Origin: Anisus vortex
Lineage: Eukaryota > Mollusca > Gastropoda > Planorbidae
Reading direction: 5' to 3'
NCBI GenBank assembly: GCA_949126835.1
Contig: OX421494.1
Coordinates: 57,044,358-57,108,357, forward strand
Length of the DNA: 64,000 bases
Of this stretch, positions 1-13,100 are shown piece by piece. A program made the translations under genes and the position numbers. Every line of letters starts with the position of its first letter. Positions within the stretch are counted from its first letter, which is position 1. A model generated the notes under the pieces. It saw only the letters and a list, made by a program, of their open reading frames with translations, did no database searches and had not been told where the DNA came from.

Positions 1-931
1 ATGTGTATTCACTTATTGCATGTCATTTTAAACTATGTGTATTCACTTATTGCATGTCATTTTAAACTATGTGTATTCACTTATTGCATGTCATTTTAAA
101 CTATATGTATTCACTTATTGCATGTCATTTTAAACTATGTGTATTCACTTATTGCATGTCATTTTAAACTATGTGTATTCACTTATTGCATGTCATTTTA
201 AACTATGTGTATTCACTTATTGCATGTCATTTTAAACTATGTGTATTCACTTATTGCATGTCATTTTAAACTAGTGTATTCACTTATTGCATGTCATTTT
301 AAACTATGTGTATTCACTTATTGCATGTCATTTTAAACTATGTGTATTCAGTGTATTCACTTATTGCATGACATTTTAGACTATATGTATTCAGTGTATT
401 CACTTATTGCATGACATTTTAAACTATGTGTATTCAGTGTATTCACTTATTGCATGACATTTTAAACTATGTGTATTCAGTGTATTCACTTATTGCATGT
501 CATTTTAAACTATGTGTATTCACTTAATGCATGTCATTTTAAACTATGTGTATTCAGTGTATTCACTTATTGCATGACATTTTAAACTATGTGTATTCAC
601 ATATTGCATGCCATTTTAAACTATGTGTATTCAGTGTATTCACGTATTGCATGCCATTTTAAACTATGTGTATTCAGTGTATTCACTTATTGCATGTCAT
701 TTTAAACTATGTGTATTCAGTGTATTCACTTATTGCATGACATTTTAAACTATGTGTATTCAGTGTATTCACTTATTGCATGCCATTTTAAGTATGTGTA
801 TTCAGTGTATTCACTTATTGCATGCCATTTTAAACTATGTGTATTCAGTGTATTCACTTATTGCATGCCATTTTAAGTATGTGTATTCAGTGTATTCACT
901 TATTGCATGTCATTTTAAACTATGTGTATTC
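1..931. repeat. 34/43-bp minisatellite in an intron
   Basis: Tandem units of 34 bp alternate with 43-bp units that carry an extra GTGTATTCA. The left part (about 1-345) is almost all short units; from about 345 on the long units dominate, with more point differences. The array starts before the window, so its full length is unknown. It lies in the intron just upstream of the first visible coiled-coil exon and ends about 35 bp before that exon's acceptor. The reading frames across it are products of the repeat, not genes. Confidence 0.95.
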
Positions 932-968
932 ACTAATTGCATGACATTTCTTTTGTTTTGTCTCCTAG

Positions 969-3900
969 ATTCTCTACAAACAAAATTGGGAATCTCCAAA
1001 CAGCTTTAGATGAAAGAAAAGGGGCATTTAACTCCTTAGCTGCTAAGTAAGTTCTTACCTCCCTTGTGAAGACACAAACATGATTAATTTTTTTTAAATT
1101 ATTCATCAGTGTCTTCATTCTTGCTTTCTCTGACAAGTATTTCTGTAACTAAAGGATTGTTTGCAGCAAAGTGTGAAGTGATTAGAAAGTCATTAGAATA
1201 TTTTTTACAGATGATAAATTATATAAATATAAACAGTTTACATTTTCTAATTTCATTTCTTAAAATTATCTTTATCAAATCCTTCAGAAATTATTGTTTT
1301 GGTTTTACAGTTTTAATTAAATGGAATAGAAAAGAATGCATTTAGTGTGAACATAGGCATCAATTGTAATGTTTCTTTAAATTTATTTCTATCTGGTTGG
1401 TGAATAAAAAAAAAAGAGTTGTGTTTTTGTTAAATTAATTCTTAATGTCTAATCTATTAACTTTCAGACTGTCGATGGCAGAAACAGAACTGGCTCTGTC
1501 TGAACAGAAGGTGAATGACTATAACTCGACCTTAAACAGAATTAAGGTAGAAATGCAGGAGTTGGCGGCAAACCATGTTAATGAGATGCGCAAAGAAAAA
1601 GAAGTAAATTCATTGTTTACATTGTTGTTGTTTCTTTTATTTCAAATAATATTTAAATTTTTTGTTCTTTCAATTTCTATAACTCACAATTTCAGTAAAT
1701 AAAATGTTCCAAATAAAATGTTTCAAATAAAATGTTCCAAATAAAATGTTCCAAATAAAATGTTACAAATAAAATGTTACAAATAAAATGTTACAAATAA
1801 AATGTTACAAATAATTTTTTGTCCATATTTTACAGGATCGAGCCAATGAAGAATTAAAATATTTAAAAGAAATTTCTGAGACTCAAGACAAAAATATGCA
1901 GTTACATAACAAGGTAAGTTGACCTTTGACCTTTTATTTGTCTTTGTCTTCTTACTTATTTATTTACTTACTTCCCATAATGCCGTTGGAGCATAAGGCA
2001 ACAGCAGAGTCTTCCCATCTTTGTCTGTCACATGATGATGATGATTTATATAGCGCGCCTATCCATGCTATGTTAGCATGCTCAGTGCATGCTCACGTGC
2101 GACAATTCTGATTGTACACCAGGAGTGAATCAATTCTTTGTTGGATATTTTATTTGGTCAGAACATTTTTATTATCCTCCTGAGGTTTTTGAAATGGAAA
2201 GTTGGAGAGCTTGGCAAGTTCCTGTTGTATCATGCGTCAGCATTCGGCACCTTATAGAAAAACAGGAAGGCCACAGCTGTTGTAGATTGTTAAATTTGGT
2301 TCTGGTACTGTATTGAAATGATTTTACTTCCTCCATGCACTGATCTTGTTTTACATTTGAAGGTTGAAGATCTGGAGAGAAAATGTCGCCAGCAACAAGA
2401 ACAAATGTATGATCTGAAGGAGCAAGTCACTCACCTGCAGTCTGAGCTGACAATGAAAGGTTCACAATATGAAGGTTAGCAGCCAGAAGAAATACTTTAG
2501 TCTTACAAGATATGTTTTCATTACAGATAGTTTTTCTTAAGCTCATACGACCAATAACTTATAAGAACAATAACTTATGAGACCAAAAACTTAAAGGACC
2601 AATAAATTTAAAACAATAACTTATAAACCAATAACTTATAAGACCGATAACTTATAAGATCAAGATCAATATCTATGGGTGTGTGGCATAACAAAAGGTC
2701 TTCACAATCTAATGCACTACTTTGCATCACAACCTGCCGCTAAACGCTCCATTAATAATACTTAAACCTTTGCTTGTTAATTTGTTGTTTTTTAATATAC
2801 TTTTTTTATTTCATATCATTAGTAATGAATACCGCCACATGCCACTTTTGACATTTTCAAATAATAATTCCACATGCCACTTTTGACATTTTCAAATAAT
2901 AACTCCACATGCCACTTTTGACATTTTCAAATAATAACTCCACATGCCACTTTTGACATTTTCAAATAATAACTCCACATGCCACTTTTGACATTTTCAA
3001 ATAATAACTCCACATGCCACTTTTGACATTTTCAAATAATAACTCCACATGCCACTTTTGACATTTTCAAATAATAACTCCACATGCCACTTTTGACATT
3101 TTCAAATAATAACTCCACATGCCACTTTTGACATTTTCAAATAATAACTCCACATGCCACTTTTGACATTTTCAAATAATAACTCCACATGCCACTTTTG
3201 ACATTTTCAAATAATAACTCCACATGCCACTTTTGACATTTTCAAATAATAACTCCACATGCCACTTTTGACATTTTCAAATAATAACTCCACATGCCAC
3301 TTTTGACATTTTCAAATAATAACTCCACATGCCACTTTTGACATTTTCAAATAATAACTCCACATGCCACTTTTGACATTTTCAAATAATAACTCCACAT
3401 GCCACTTTTGACATTTTCAAATAATAACTCCACATGCCACTTTTGACATTTTCAAATAATAACTCCACATGCCACTTTTGACATTTTCAAATAATAACTC
3501 CACATGCCACTTTTGACATTTTCAAATAATAACTCCACATGCCACTTTTGACATTTTCAAATAACTCCACATGCCACTTTTGACATTTTCAAATAATAAC
3601 TCCACATGCCACTTTTGACATTTTCAAATAATAACTCCACATGCCACTTTTGACATTTTCAAATAATAACTCCACATGCCACTTTTGACATTTTCAAATA
3701 ATAACTCCACATGCCACTTTTGACATTTTCAAATAATAACTCCACATGCCACTTTTGACATTTTCAAATAATAACTCCACATGCCACTTTTGACATTTTC
3801 AAATAATAACTCCACATGCCACTTTTGACATTTTCAAATAATAACTCCACATGCCACTTTTGACATTTTCAAATAATAACTCCACATGCCACTTTTGACA

Positions 3901-6900
3901 TTTTCAAATAATAACTCCACATGCCACTTTTGACATTTTCAAATAATAACTCCACATGCCACTTTTGACATTTTCAAATAATAACTCCACATGCCACTTT
4001 TGACATTTTCAAATAATAACTCCACATGCCACTTTTGACATTTTCAAATAATAAATTCTTATATAATTTGGTTAACATTCCCCCCCCCCTTTCCTTTTTT
4101 GCTTTAACAATTTCACCTGCTGAATCTGGACCACAGCTACAAAAATTAGCCAATCCTGATTTATACTGTATGGCCTGTTTAGATATTTTTCATCTTGTTT
4201 ATTTAGAATTGTATTGATAGTTCATTGAAATTTTTTTTTAAATTTATGTTTAATTGTGGCTTAGAGATTATTTGTGTAAGAATTGTATCAATAATGCAAT
4301 TAGAGTTATTTATTATAGCTCAGAGAGTATTTGTTTGTGTCTTTCTAAATATTTCAAGTAAGCATTTTCCTTCACATTTTGACACCTTCTGGAAAAATCC
4401 ATTCTATCACTTTCTGCCACACAACCTATATAAGGCAAACAGAGGTGGAGTTAGTTGTTGTTTTACAAATATTAAAGAAGTTATTTATTATCGAACAGTG
4501 AACATTAGTATTAAATTCTTCTATCAACGCTTATCGAGTGGCTTGAGTGTATTATTTCCTATTGAACCAGACACTAGAAAGAAGACCTGGGATGAAATAA
4601 CTGCTACAAGAGTTGTTTTTAAATGTGTATTGTCATATGAATACAATTCTTCATTGACTGATTGATTCATCAAATTTTCTTCAAGCACGACTCGATGAAA
4701 TGTTCAATTTTGGTCAGTGTGTTTTTTTTAATAGGTACATTCATGGTGACCTGAGTTTAACGCTAACCCTGTTCTTTTTTCCTCAAACTCTACAGAGAGA
4801 ATAACTCAGGAAAAACTACGTCAGAAAGAGGCTATGAGAGATTTGGAACAATACAAACAGAAAGAGGTGAGTGTCTTTAAAAAACAACTGATGAAGTTAA
4901 GGTTAGGGTTTAGTGACTGAAGGGACAACACTCTTTGATGACTTCTATAAATTAATAATTTTTAAATATTCTATGTCTTATTTGGTAGTTGGTTAATTTA
5001 AAATATGTAATTTTTTTTTTCAATCGAGAGTTATCTTTCTTTAAAAAAAATGTTTTTATAAGTCTAAGTTATCACTTTCAACAGTAGTACTTGCTATGAA
5101 CATAGAACTTGTAAAGAAAACTTAATAATGGTGTCCACTTGCCAGATTGCCCACATGAAACAAGAAAGTGATGACATGGAGAAAATACTCAGGGACAGAA
5201 TTTCTAAACTGGAGTCCCAGCGGCTGGACATGGAGGAAGAAATAAGTCGCCTGAAATCGACTAATGTGTCAGACAAGCTGAATGCAGAAGAACAGCTGTC
5301 AACTCTGAAGCATAGATTAAAGTCAGAAGAGGTTTGCATTGCATTGAGATTTATCATTTAAAATTGAGTTATTGAATAAATGTTAAGATCAGTTTCTGCT
5401 GGCTGGTACATAGTAGCTGGACAAAGTGTCCTGTTCAATTTAATTCTTGTCAAAAGCTTCCCTAACACTTTACATTGAGTTTCGGCTCATGTCATTTTAA
5501 ATTATTTTTTTAAACCGAGATAGGGGATTGTGTGGCCTTTAAAGACAAGTCACTTTTTTCCTATATAAGCTTAATACCTTACAAAATAGAAATATATTTT
5601 TGCTGACCAGAACAATATAGATCCCAACTTCTTCATGGTTAATCAAGTACATTCAATAGGGATTTAACAATGTGTACAGACAAAAAAAGAAAGTTAATAA
5701 ATGATTTTGGGGGTTGGGGTGGAGATTTGTGGCTTAGAATAGAATGTGTTGCTCAGGGCTTATCTGCTCAAAGTATCAGCTTGATAGGAATGCAATCATT
5801 GCATCATGCAGTCATTAAGTCTGAAGGTTGTGTAGCCAGATACATGCATACATACATTTAAAGTTTTGCAAAGTTAATAAAAAAGATTTAAAAAAAATAA
5901 TGTTTTATTTTTCATAAATGTATCCCTCATTTTATTTTGTATTTTTCAGGAACAGCGACATATTCAACTGGAGGAAAAGATTCGTGTTCTGCAGACTAGC
6001 AGGGATGAGCTCCAGAGTCTGACCAATCAGCAGATGGCAAACATTTCACAGCTGCAGCACAAAAACAGCAACCTGCAAATGGAAGTGGAAAATCTAAGAC
6101 GGCAGATGGATGAATTGAATCAGGTTTGCTCTTTTCAGTGGCCAGTTTATAGCTGAGATTTAAGACCATTTGAATAATGTTTTGGCTTTCATCTTGTTTC
6201 ATAGTTATTGTTATTATTTTATTTCATTTACTTTTCTGGTTTTAGGAACTGGCTCAGAAAAATAATTACACAATGACTGAAGTTGGTAAGGTTAAAGTAG
6301 AACAGAACAAATTACAGAACAAACTTGACCAAGAACGGTCAATTCAGGCAGAACTTAGAGAAAAACTGTCAGCAGTAGATACTCAAATGTCTGGTGAGTT
6401 TTTCTTCTTTTATTTATGTTAAGTAAAGTGAAATTTCATTATAAATATAATATAATATAATTTTATAATATAATATAATATAATATTATAATATAATATA
6501 ATATACTGTAATAATGTAATATAATATAATATAATAGTAAAATATAATATTTTATTTGAATTTCTGGCTGTTGATAATTCCGTTTTCCCTTAATTCCCGT
6601 TGTAGTCTTTGTTATAGAAGTGAATTCTTTTGTTCTACTATCTGAACCGTTAGAAAAATATTTAATTTCTTCCATTGATCAAAGACTATCATAAAATGGA
6701 CCGCTTGCTATATTTTTAGAGCTGAAATGTTAGTTTGTGCATGTGTGGCCTTCAATATGTCCTCAAGTTTTCCAGTGCACGTCAAAACCTATAATGAGCT
6801 GGACCACTTGCTCTATTTTTAGAGTTAACACTTGTTTTTTTCGTGCGCACACTGCCTTTAATGACTCCTAAACTTCCCTAAAGACTTCCGCTGTATACAA

Positions 6901-8024
6901 CTTTTGATTTTAATCTTACTTTTCCATTGAGAAAATCTTAGCTAATTACTGGACCAGAAGTCTAGAGGATTTTTAATTCAGAAAAAAAAGTTGTTTTTTC
7001 ATGTGCACAATTTGAGTGATTTCAGCCTATAAGGAATTAATATTGTAAGGGGTCAATGTTGTAAGGGGTCAATGTTGTAAGGGGTCAATGTTGTAAGGGG
7101 TCAATGTTGTAAGGGGTCAATGTTGTAAGGGGTCAATGTTGTAAGGGGTCTATGTTGTAAGGGGTCAATGTTGTAAGGGGTCAATGTTGTAAGGGGTCAA
7201 TGTTGTAAGGGGTCTATGTTGTAAGGGGTCAATGTTGTAAGGGGTCAATGTTGTAAGGGGTCTATGTTGTAAGGGGTCTATGTTGTAAGGGGTCAATGTT
7301 GTAAAGGGTCAATGTTGTAAAGGGTCTATGTTGTAAGGGGTCAATGTTGTAAGGGGTCAATGTTTGTTACTTATGAAGAGCAAGACTCATAGGGCACAGT
7401 GACCTAGTGGCATCGCATTGGGCTGGCGTATTGAATCCTGGTGAAGGCTAGGATTTGTTCCTGGGTTTGGAGGGTGTTCTTGAGTCTATCCAGCTCTGGT
7501 GGGTACCTGACCTTAGTTGGAGCAAAGTAAAGATGGCTGGGCATTGTCCTAGCCACACAATCCACTAGTATGCCATGGTCACATGAATTGGTGGACACTG
7601 CTTCACCAGCCCTGTGGAACAATTTGGTCTGAAAGGATTACTTCTAAGAGGTAGACTCACACCTGGGTAATCTACCAGGATCTGGACTTTGAGTTTTCTT
7701 CACCTCTTCCCACATAGTGAGTCTTATGACATACTTGAAGAATTGATTGACTTGTTACAATACTAGAAGTAAAAAAAATATTTTTATATTATTATAATGT
7801 TATTATTGCCTTAAACATTGCTGCGTTTTGTCACAGAACAAATGTTGAAACACAGAAGACAAATAGAAGAAAAGGATAAAGAAATGGTTCTGCTGGAGGA
7901 AAAGTTGAAAGGTCGTGACCTGGAGCTGGTGCGTCTCAGGGAAGAGGAAGCTCAGCGAGTGCAAGTTTTACAGTCAGCCATTTTGAACTATGTTGGGAAT
8001 AAACATGGAACTTCCTCTCGGTAA
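969..8024 (+). CDS. Coiled-coil protein gene, 3' nine exons (partial)
   Basis: Nine exons join in one open frame: 969-1046, 1468-1603, 1836-1913, 2363-2474, 4796-4866, 5146-5331, 5950-6123, 6246-6393 and 7837-8024 (TAA stop). Every intron starts with GT and ends with AG, and the phases match at each join. The visible 389 residues are almost all charged heptad-type helix, rich in E, K, Q, R and L, with no membrane segment or signal peptide. The last exon has a clear dimer-forming stretch (EEKDKEMVLLEEKLKGRDLE) and a short non-coiled tail ending in GTSSR. The first visible exon opens in mid-codon, so the gene continues to the left. A coiled-coil structural role, for instance at a centrosome or cilium, is plausible, but I do not recognise the orthologue and give no symbol. 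Exon coordinates are much surer than function. Confidence 0.85.
1696..1814. repeat. 14-bp AT-rich tandem repeat
   Basis: About eight copies of a 14-bp unit of the type AAATAAAATGTTCC, drifting to ATGTTAC in the second half. It sits in the intron between exons 1468-1603 and 1836-1913 and ends about 20 bp before the next acceptor. It repeats AATAAA many times inside an intron of the coiled-coil gene. Confidence 0.9.
2828..4052. repeat. 35-bp minisatellite, nearly identical copies
   Basis: About 34-35 head-to-tail copies of a 35-bp unit containing CCACATGCCACTTTTGACAT. The copies are essentially identical apart from the first unit and one copy near 3561 that lacks about 3 bp. It lies in the 2.3-kb intron between exons 2363-2474 and 4796-4866. 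Such uniformity points to recent expansion or gene conversion, or to assembly extrapolation. Confidence 0.95.
4053..4795. other. Rest of the same intron, no element recognised
   Basis: AT-rich intron sequence. It includes a C run near 4081. I see no exon, tRNA or transposon signature; open frames here lack splice and composition support. Confidence 0.6.
6428..6552. repeat. TATAA-type simple repeat
   Basis: Simple repeat of TATAATATAA type, about 120 bp, in the intron following exon 6246-6393. No function suggested. Confidence 0.85.
6682..7012. mobile_element. Decayed MITE of the GGACCGCTTG family
   Basis: It begins AAAGACTATCATAAAATGGA followed by CCGCTTGC, the same terminal motif as the cleaner copies at 33363 and 46752. 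It also has the internal motif TTCCATTGAGAAAATC shared with them. A second diverged start motif (GGACCACTTGCTC) near 6800 suggests one copy inside or beside another. The right end is eroded. Confidence 0.55.
7026..7363. repeat. 16-bp minisatellite
   Basis: About 21 copies of a 16-bp unit, GGTCAATGTTGTAAGG, with GGTCTATG and AAAGGGTC variants interspersed. It lies in the last intron of the coiled-coil gene. Confidence 0.93.
7392..7645 (+). mobile_element. tRNA-derived SINE, family C, forward copy
   Basis: It starts GGGCACAGTGACCTAGTGGC, which looks like a tRNA A-box region, followed by a weak B-box region. The body contains GGTACCTGACC, CACACAATCC and GGAACAATTTGGTC, all found again in reverse copies at 9862, 16966 and 63660. 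About 250 bp long; it sits in the last intron of the coiled-coil gene. Confidence 0.7.
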
Positions 8025-9690
8025 AACATGAAAATAGTCATCTGTCATGTCATGGTCATAGAAGAAATTATTTGCTATATTTATTTATTTAAAATATTTG
8101 CATAGTTTTTTTTCTCAATTGTTTCTAAATGAGACAGAAATTTAAATCACCCAATCAAAAAAGACCAATATTAACTCTTATTAACAGCCTTTATTTCTAT
8201 TGGTCGAAATGTCACTGTATGTACAATTTATTTATAGAGCCTTAGTTAGCCTCTTTCTGTACAAGTAGTGAATCGATAAATAGAAGATCAATGTCTACTT
8301 ATGGGCTTTTATGTTTACTGGTGAGTTTACTGGTGAGTTTACTGGAGAGTTTACTGGTGAGTTTACTGGTGTGATGAAGTAGACATTGTTAGTTTTAGAG
8401 ATCTCGGTATATACCATGGAGCTGAGCAGCCGGGTACAAATCACATGCCACATTAGTTGTTTTTACCCAATCAATGTTTGCAAGCTGGTGAAAGTTCAAG
8501 TCGATTCACTCCCTGTAGATCTGAACCTAGGTGCTTTCATATCTCGAGTCAGTGCTACGTCATCACATCAATGTGACTCAATGTAAAAACTGACTTGTTC
8601 TTCTTCCACGTCACACCATGAACTCTTGATATTTAACTTCTATATATTATTTTTATAATTGTAGATGTATATGTATATATATATGTATTATATCAAATAT
8701 CATATATAAATAGAGAGAGAGCTTTAAGTTGTTTCTGTGTTGTACACTTGCCTCTTGCAATATTTTGTAATACAAAACTTCCATCCATTTTCTGATCATT
8801 TTAGTCCATAGAAGTAGTGCAGCAAGACTCAACAGATAATTTTGGCTGTAACTTACCAATGTCTTGTGTCCTTTTTTCTCCTTTTTTGGTACCCAGGAAA
8901 AGACTCCCCCCCCCCACCCCCCACCACCACCACCCCACCACCACCACCCCACCCCCACCACCACCACCCCCCACAGTAAAAAGTGGATTAAAGAAAGGAA
9001 TGGGGCGGGGCAAGGGGGGAGGTAGGTGACAGTAAGGAAGGAATGGGAAAATAAACTTGTGTTGACTTATTAGAGTTTGGTTGCTTGGATGAAACTTTTT
9101 GTGGTCAGGCAATCTGTGATATTTACTGTAGTATGAAATCATTTGATATTTACCGTAGTATGAAATCATTTGATATTGTTACTTTATATTTGTATACATT
9201 TATTAGTATTGATTTAGTAGCCAACAGTTTTAGAAGACTTATGTGGAGAATAAAATTAATGGGTGTGGAGTGAATTCCATTATTTACTTTATATTATCAA
9301 ATATCTGATTCTTGTATTATTTTTGTCATTAAGATCTGCTTCACAACATTTACCTACAATGTTCACTATTTTCATAATAACACCACAGTTGGCAGCCATC
9401 AACAAGCTATCCCTTTTTATAATTGTTGTGTCAATATTATGTTTTGCATTAGTTTGTTGCCAACTTATACTTCACTAAGTCCATAAATTAAAACATTAAA
9501 CGTTAAAATAATCATAATTTAGACATTTTGTTTGGTGTTGTTTTTTATATTAATTTGGAACTAAAAAAATTTTAACAGTTTAAGCTCAATGTTTGTTTAC
9601 AAGTTTTAGTTGCAGGTGGTAGAGACTCTTTTATTCTAAAGTTAAAAGTTAAAGGGTTCAGCAAGCTTCTTTTTTTAATAGATAGCGTAG
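8025..9690. other. 3' flank of the coiled-coil gene
   Basis: This is 3'UTR plus intergenic sequence; the boundary is not visible. Candidate AATAAA signals are at 9050-9055 and 9249-9254, rather far from the stop. A 12-bp repeat (TGAGTTTACTGG, about five copies) lies at 8318-8372. A C/CA-rich tract lies at 8907-8973 and produces spurious proline- and glycine-rich frames. No further gene recognised. Confidence 0.5.
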
Positions 9691-9695
9691 GAAAA

Positions 9696-9757
9696 TAGTG
9701 CGTAAGACGCAATAATCTTCTTTATAGAAGGAGCGTCTGTAATGTATAAGATATGAT
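9696..9757 (+). mobile_element. LINE 3' tail fragment (family A)
   Basis: Only the 3' tail is present: ACGCAATAATCTTCTTTATA then GAAGGAGCGTCTGTAATG and a TATAAGAT end. The CTTCT/AGAAG pair can form a small hairpin. The same tail ends all family A copies in the window. Confidence 0.75.
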
Positions 9758-9861
9758 CAGTGATGCTGACTCACTATTGTAATGGATGTGACATTATCCA
9801 AAGGTTAAATTGGCGTGATTATCCGTAATAATAATTGTAAGTGTAAAAAGTAAAGTATCCC

Positions 9862-10105
9862 GTCGGACCAAATTGATCCATAGGGCCGGTGAAGCAGCGT
9901 TCATCAGTTTCTGTGGTCACGGCTTACTAGGGAATTGTGTGGCCAATACAATGCCCAACCGCCTACTCCAAATAAGATCAGGTACCTATCAGAGCTGGGT
10001 AGACTCAGGGACTTCCTCCAGACCCGAGATCATATCCTTGCCTTCACTAAGATTCGAACCTAGGATCTCTGTTACTGCAGGCGAACGACACAGTGCCCCA
10101 TAATT
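9862..10105 (-). mobile_element. tRNA-derived SINE, family C, reverse copy
   Basis: In reverse orientation it begins with GGGGCACTGTGTCG, then a B-box-like GGTTCGAATC motif, and ends near GGGACGGGATAC. It shares GGTACCT, AGAGCTGGGTAGACTCAGGG and CACACAATTCC (reverse) with the copies at 7392 and 63660. Confidence 0.75.
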
Positions 10106-13100
10106 ATAAAAAAAGACCTACAAAATTGATATAATCAACACATGTGTAATCTTTCAATAAATTATTATACTTTGCTTATGATCCTTGAATAACTACAATA
10201 CAGGATTATACTTATATATTATTCACACAGCACACACGTCTTCATAGTCTCAGTTTTCTTACTGGTACTACATTTCATAAATCATACCTACAGGACTACC
10301 CCTAAAATATGGTATTAAGAATCCATGTTCTCCCAACCTTTTCTTTTTGTTTTAGTGAATCCACAATAAAACGTACTAGCCTATTTTTTATTCAAAGCAT
10401 GAGTATTTTGGACAAGCTCAGCATAGAATATGATACTTGACAACATGCTTAAAAATTATGAATGGTAAGACTGATTAATTGTTTTATAAACATTTTTTAG
10501 CCAGTTGGTTGATCAAATAAATGAAACAACAGTTGAACTAGAAACTCAACAATGACCAACCACTTGTAAAAACAAAAGAGAGTCATGATACAACCTAACA
10601 TGAAAAGGTCATGATACAACCTAACATGAAAAGGTCATGATACAACCTGATATAAAAGGATGGAGCAGAGAACTGGGGACAAAACACCCAAAAGTCGCGA
10701 CTTTAAAACCAGTAGGTACCGGTAGGCCTTTTTGAACGATTCGTTTTCACCTATTTATTAAAATAGCCCAATAATTCTCATCGCCACACAAGTGTTTCTG
10801 TAATCAGGCTTTGAGAATGTAGCTATGTGCTGACCACATAATCCCTATGCAAGTTTCCGCCTCATAAACTGTTAACTCTACTACTACTTAGCCAACTCGT
10901 GATATACTGACTCCTAAAAAGTTGGCTTTCGTTGTATCTTTTTTTCTGTTATTTTAAAAATATCTTTATTTACTTTTTCTTTGGCTTATCTTATTCATGA
11001 AACCACCATTTTTTTTTTGTGAAGATAATAGAAGGCTATTAGATAAGAATAGGAAAGAAATACTGAAAAATGTTTTAAGTGTTTTTATACGAGAAGAAAT
11101 GGTTTGATCATAAGACGCTGGGAAACCAGCATATGTTTACTTTTAGCATACCATTTTCAATTTTGATAAACAGCTGAAAGATTGTGAACTCTAAGGTGTA
11201 GGGTCTTGAAAGAAAACACATCATAGTTCAGTTGTTGAACATTAACTAAACTTTTAGTGGGACAAGTTACACAGGAGGCCAGGGTAGCACGTGATCTTAC
11301 AGCACGAGGAAAACAAACAATACTGACCACTGATCCTTAACACACACACACAGTACATTGTAAACACGTAGGACACTATAAACTCATCGTCTGCTTCTGT
11401 AACATAACAGAAAAATATAGGGCCCAGGCATATTGTTCAACTATAAGCCTTTTTAGTTTGACCCCGGAAAAGGGGCGTGGCCATGAGACTCACTGACATA
11501 TATTTCTTTTGGGGGCACAAAGATTTTTGTTCCTTCTTTCCGTATAGTATTTTACTAAAGGTGTTGGGTTTTTTTAATGTTATTATAGTTGTTTTTGAAC
11601 TTTAAACCATAAAAACACATGGAGATCTTAAACTAAGAACCTAGGAAGGGAATTGTTAAAAAATAACGTTTAGAGATTCTTTATTTTTTAAAGAAAATAT
11701 TTTTTTTAGACCTGGACTCTATGCTTTGGACCTTAATATTATGGTCGATTCTATCGTGATCACTGTGTCATTACTTTTTTGTTGAGTTTCTTCAATGAGA
11801 ATCAATGTAAAAAAAAAAAATTACGTTTAGAACTAGTTTTGTATCGAAAAAAAAATAATTAGGCCTATAATGCTTTTATTACTGTAGGCTATTCAAGCTA
11901 TTGCTTAACTTAGCCCTAGACCTAGATCGCTCGTTTTGATTAATAAAAAAGGCAAATATAATTCTAGATATATTTCATGTTGAATGTCCAGAATGTTTGA
12001 TAGAGACAGACGCATAAGACTAAGAGCCGATGCATCTTCACGAATAGGCCTATAAAAACCATAGCCATAGGCCATAGCAAATATTATGTTAAACTTTAAA
12101 AAAATATATATTGTTCGTAGGAAGAGGCTAATATATATATATATATATATATATAGGCCTATGTCGTATAGTCGGATCTATGACCGTATGTCGGCGTAGG
12201 CCTATGCCTATGTCTTTTATGTTTTCCATATTGAATATGATATATTATAGCCTAGATATAGATATAGATGATATAGGCATAGGCCTATATTATAGGCTCC
12301 TATAGGCCTATTCATATTGTGACTTATTGTCCTTTCATTAGTCCTATGCATGAAATATTATTCAATAACAGGCCTATAGGCCTAACTAAAAATTCATGAA
12401 GAAAACACGCACCAGTTTGCAAATATCAAATATATAGCATAGCCTACCTTCATATTCGCTTAATTATTTCATGCAATCGCAATCGGTTAATCAACACTTT
12501 TCTATAGTAAATAGTAAATATTTTCAATTATTTAATAGTTTAAACGGTTTGAGCTTATAACCTTTAGGCTACTATAATAGGCTAGTACTAATAGGCTAAT
12601 AGTAATAGGCCTAGGCCTATAGGCAGGCTAATAATTAGGCCTATTATTATAGTAAACTATATGTGATAAGCCGATTCGATATGCTATATTATATTAAATA
12701 ATAGCTATTATAATTTATAGGCCTATCCTATAAGCCATAAGCCTATATTTATAATTTATATAGGCCTTTAGGCTACTTTAGCTTAGCCTATTAGGGCCTA
12801 TAATACTATATAGCCTATAGGCGGCTATAGTCCTATAGCTAGGTCTAGGCCTACTAATATGTTATAATCCCGCCTAACTACTTCTACATACAATATTTTA
12901 ACGATAAAACCCCAGAACAAGTCAAACAATAGCATAGGCCTATGGGACATAGACCTAGGCCTTTTCAGAATCAAACTATGATGAGCTTACTTTGGCTTTT
13001 CAAGGTTCTTTTGTGACATCGAAATCGAACGATAAAAAAAATTAAAATAATTAAAAGTTACGATTTCTATTGCTACAAATAATAACTTAATACAATATAG

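Noticed and set aside
1..4052. CRISPR-like regular repeats
   Set aside because: Repeats are directly adjacent with no unique spacers, and the DNA is eukaryotic.
5094..5357. Minus-strand frame over a coiled-coil exon
   Set aside because: It is the complement of exon 5146-5331, which has good splice sites and matching phases.
8653..9169. Gly/Trp-rich and Pro-rich frames
   Set aside because: Produced by a C/CA-rich low-complexity tract.
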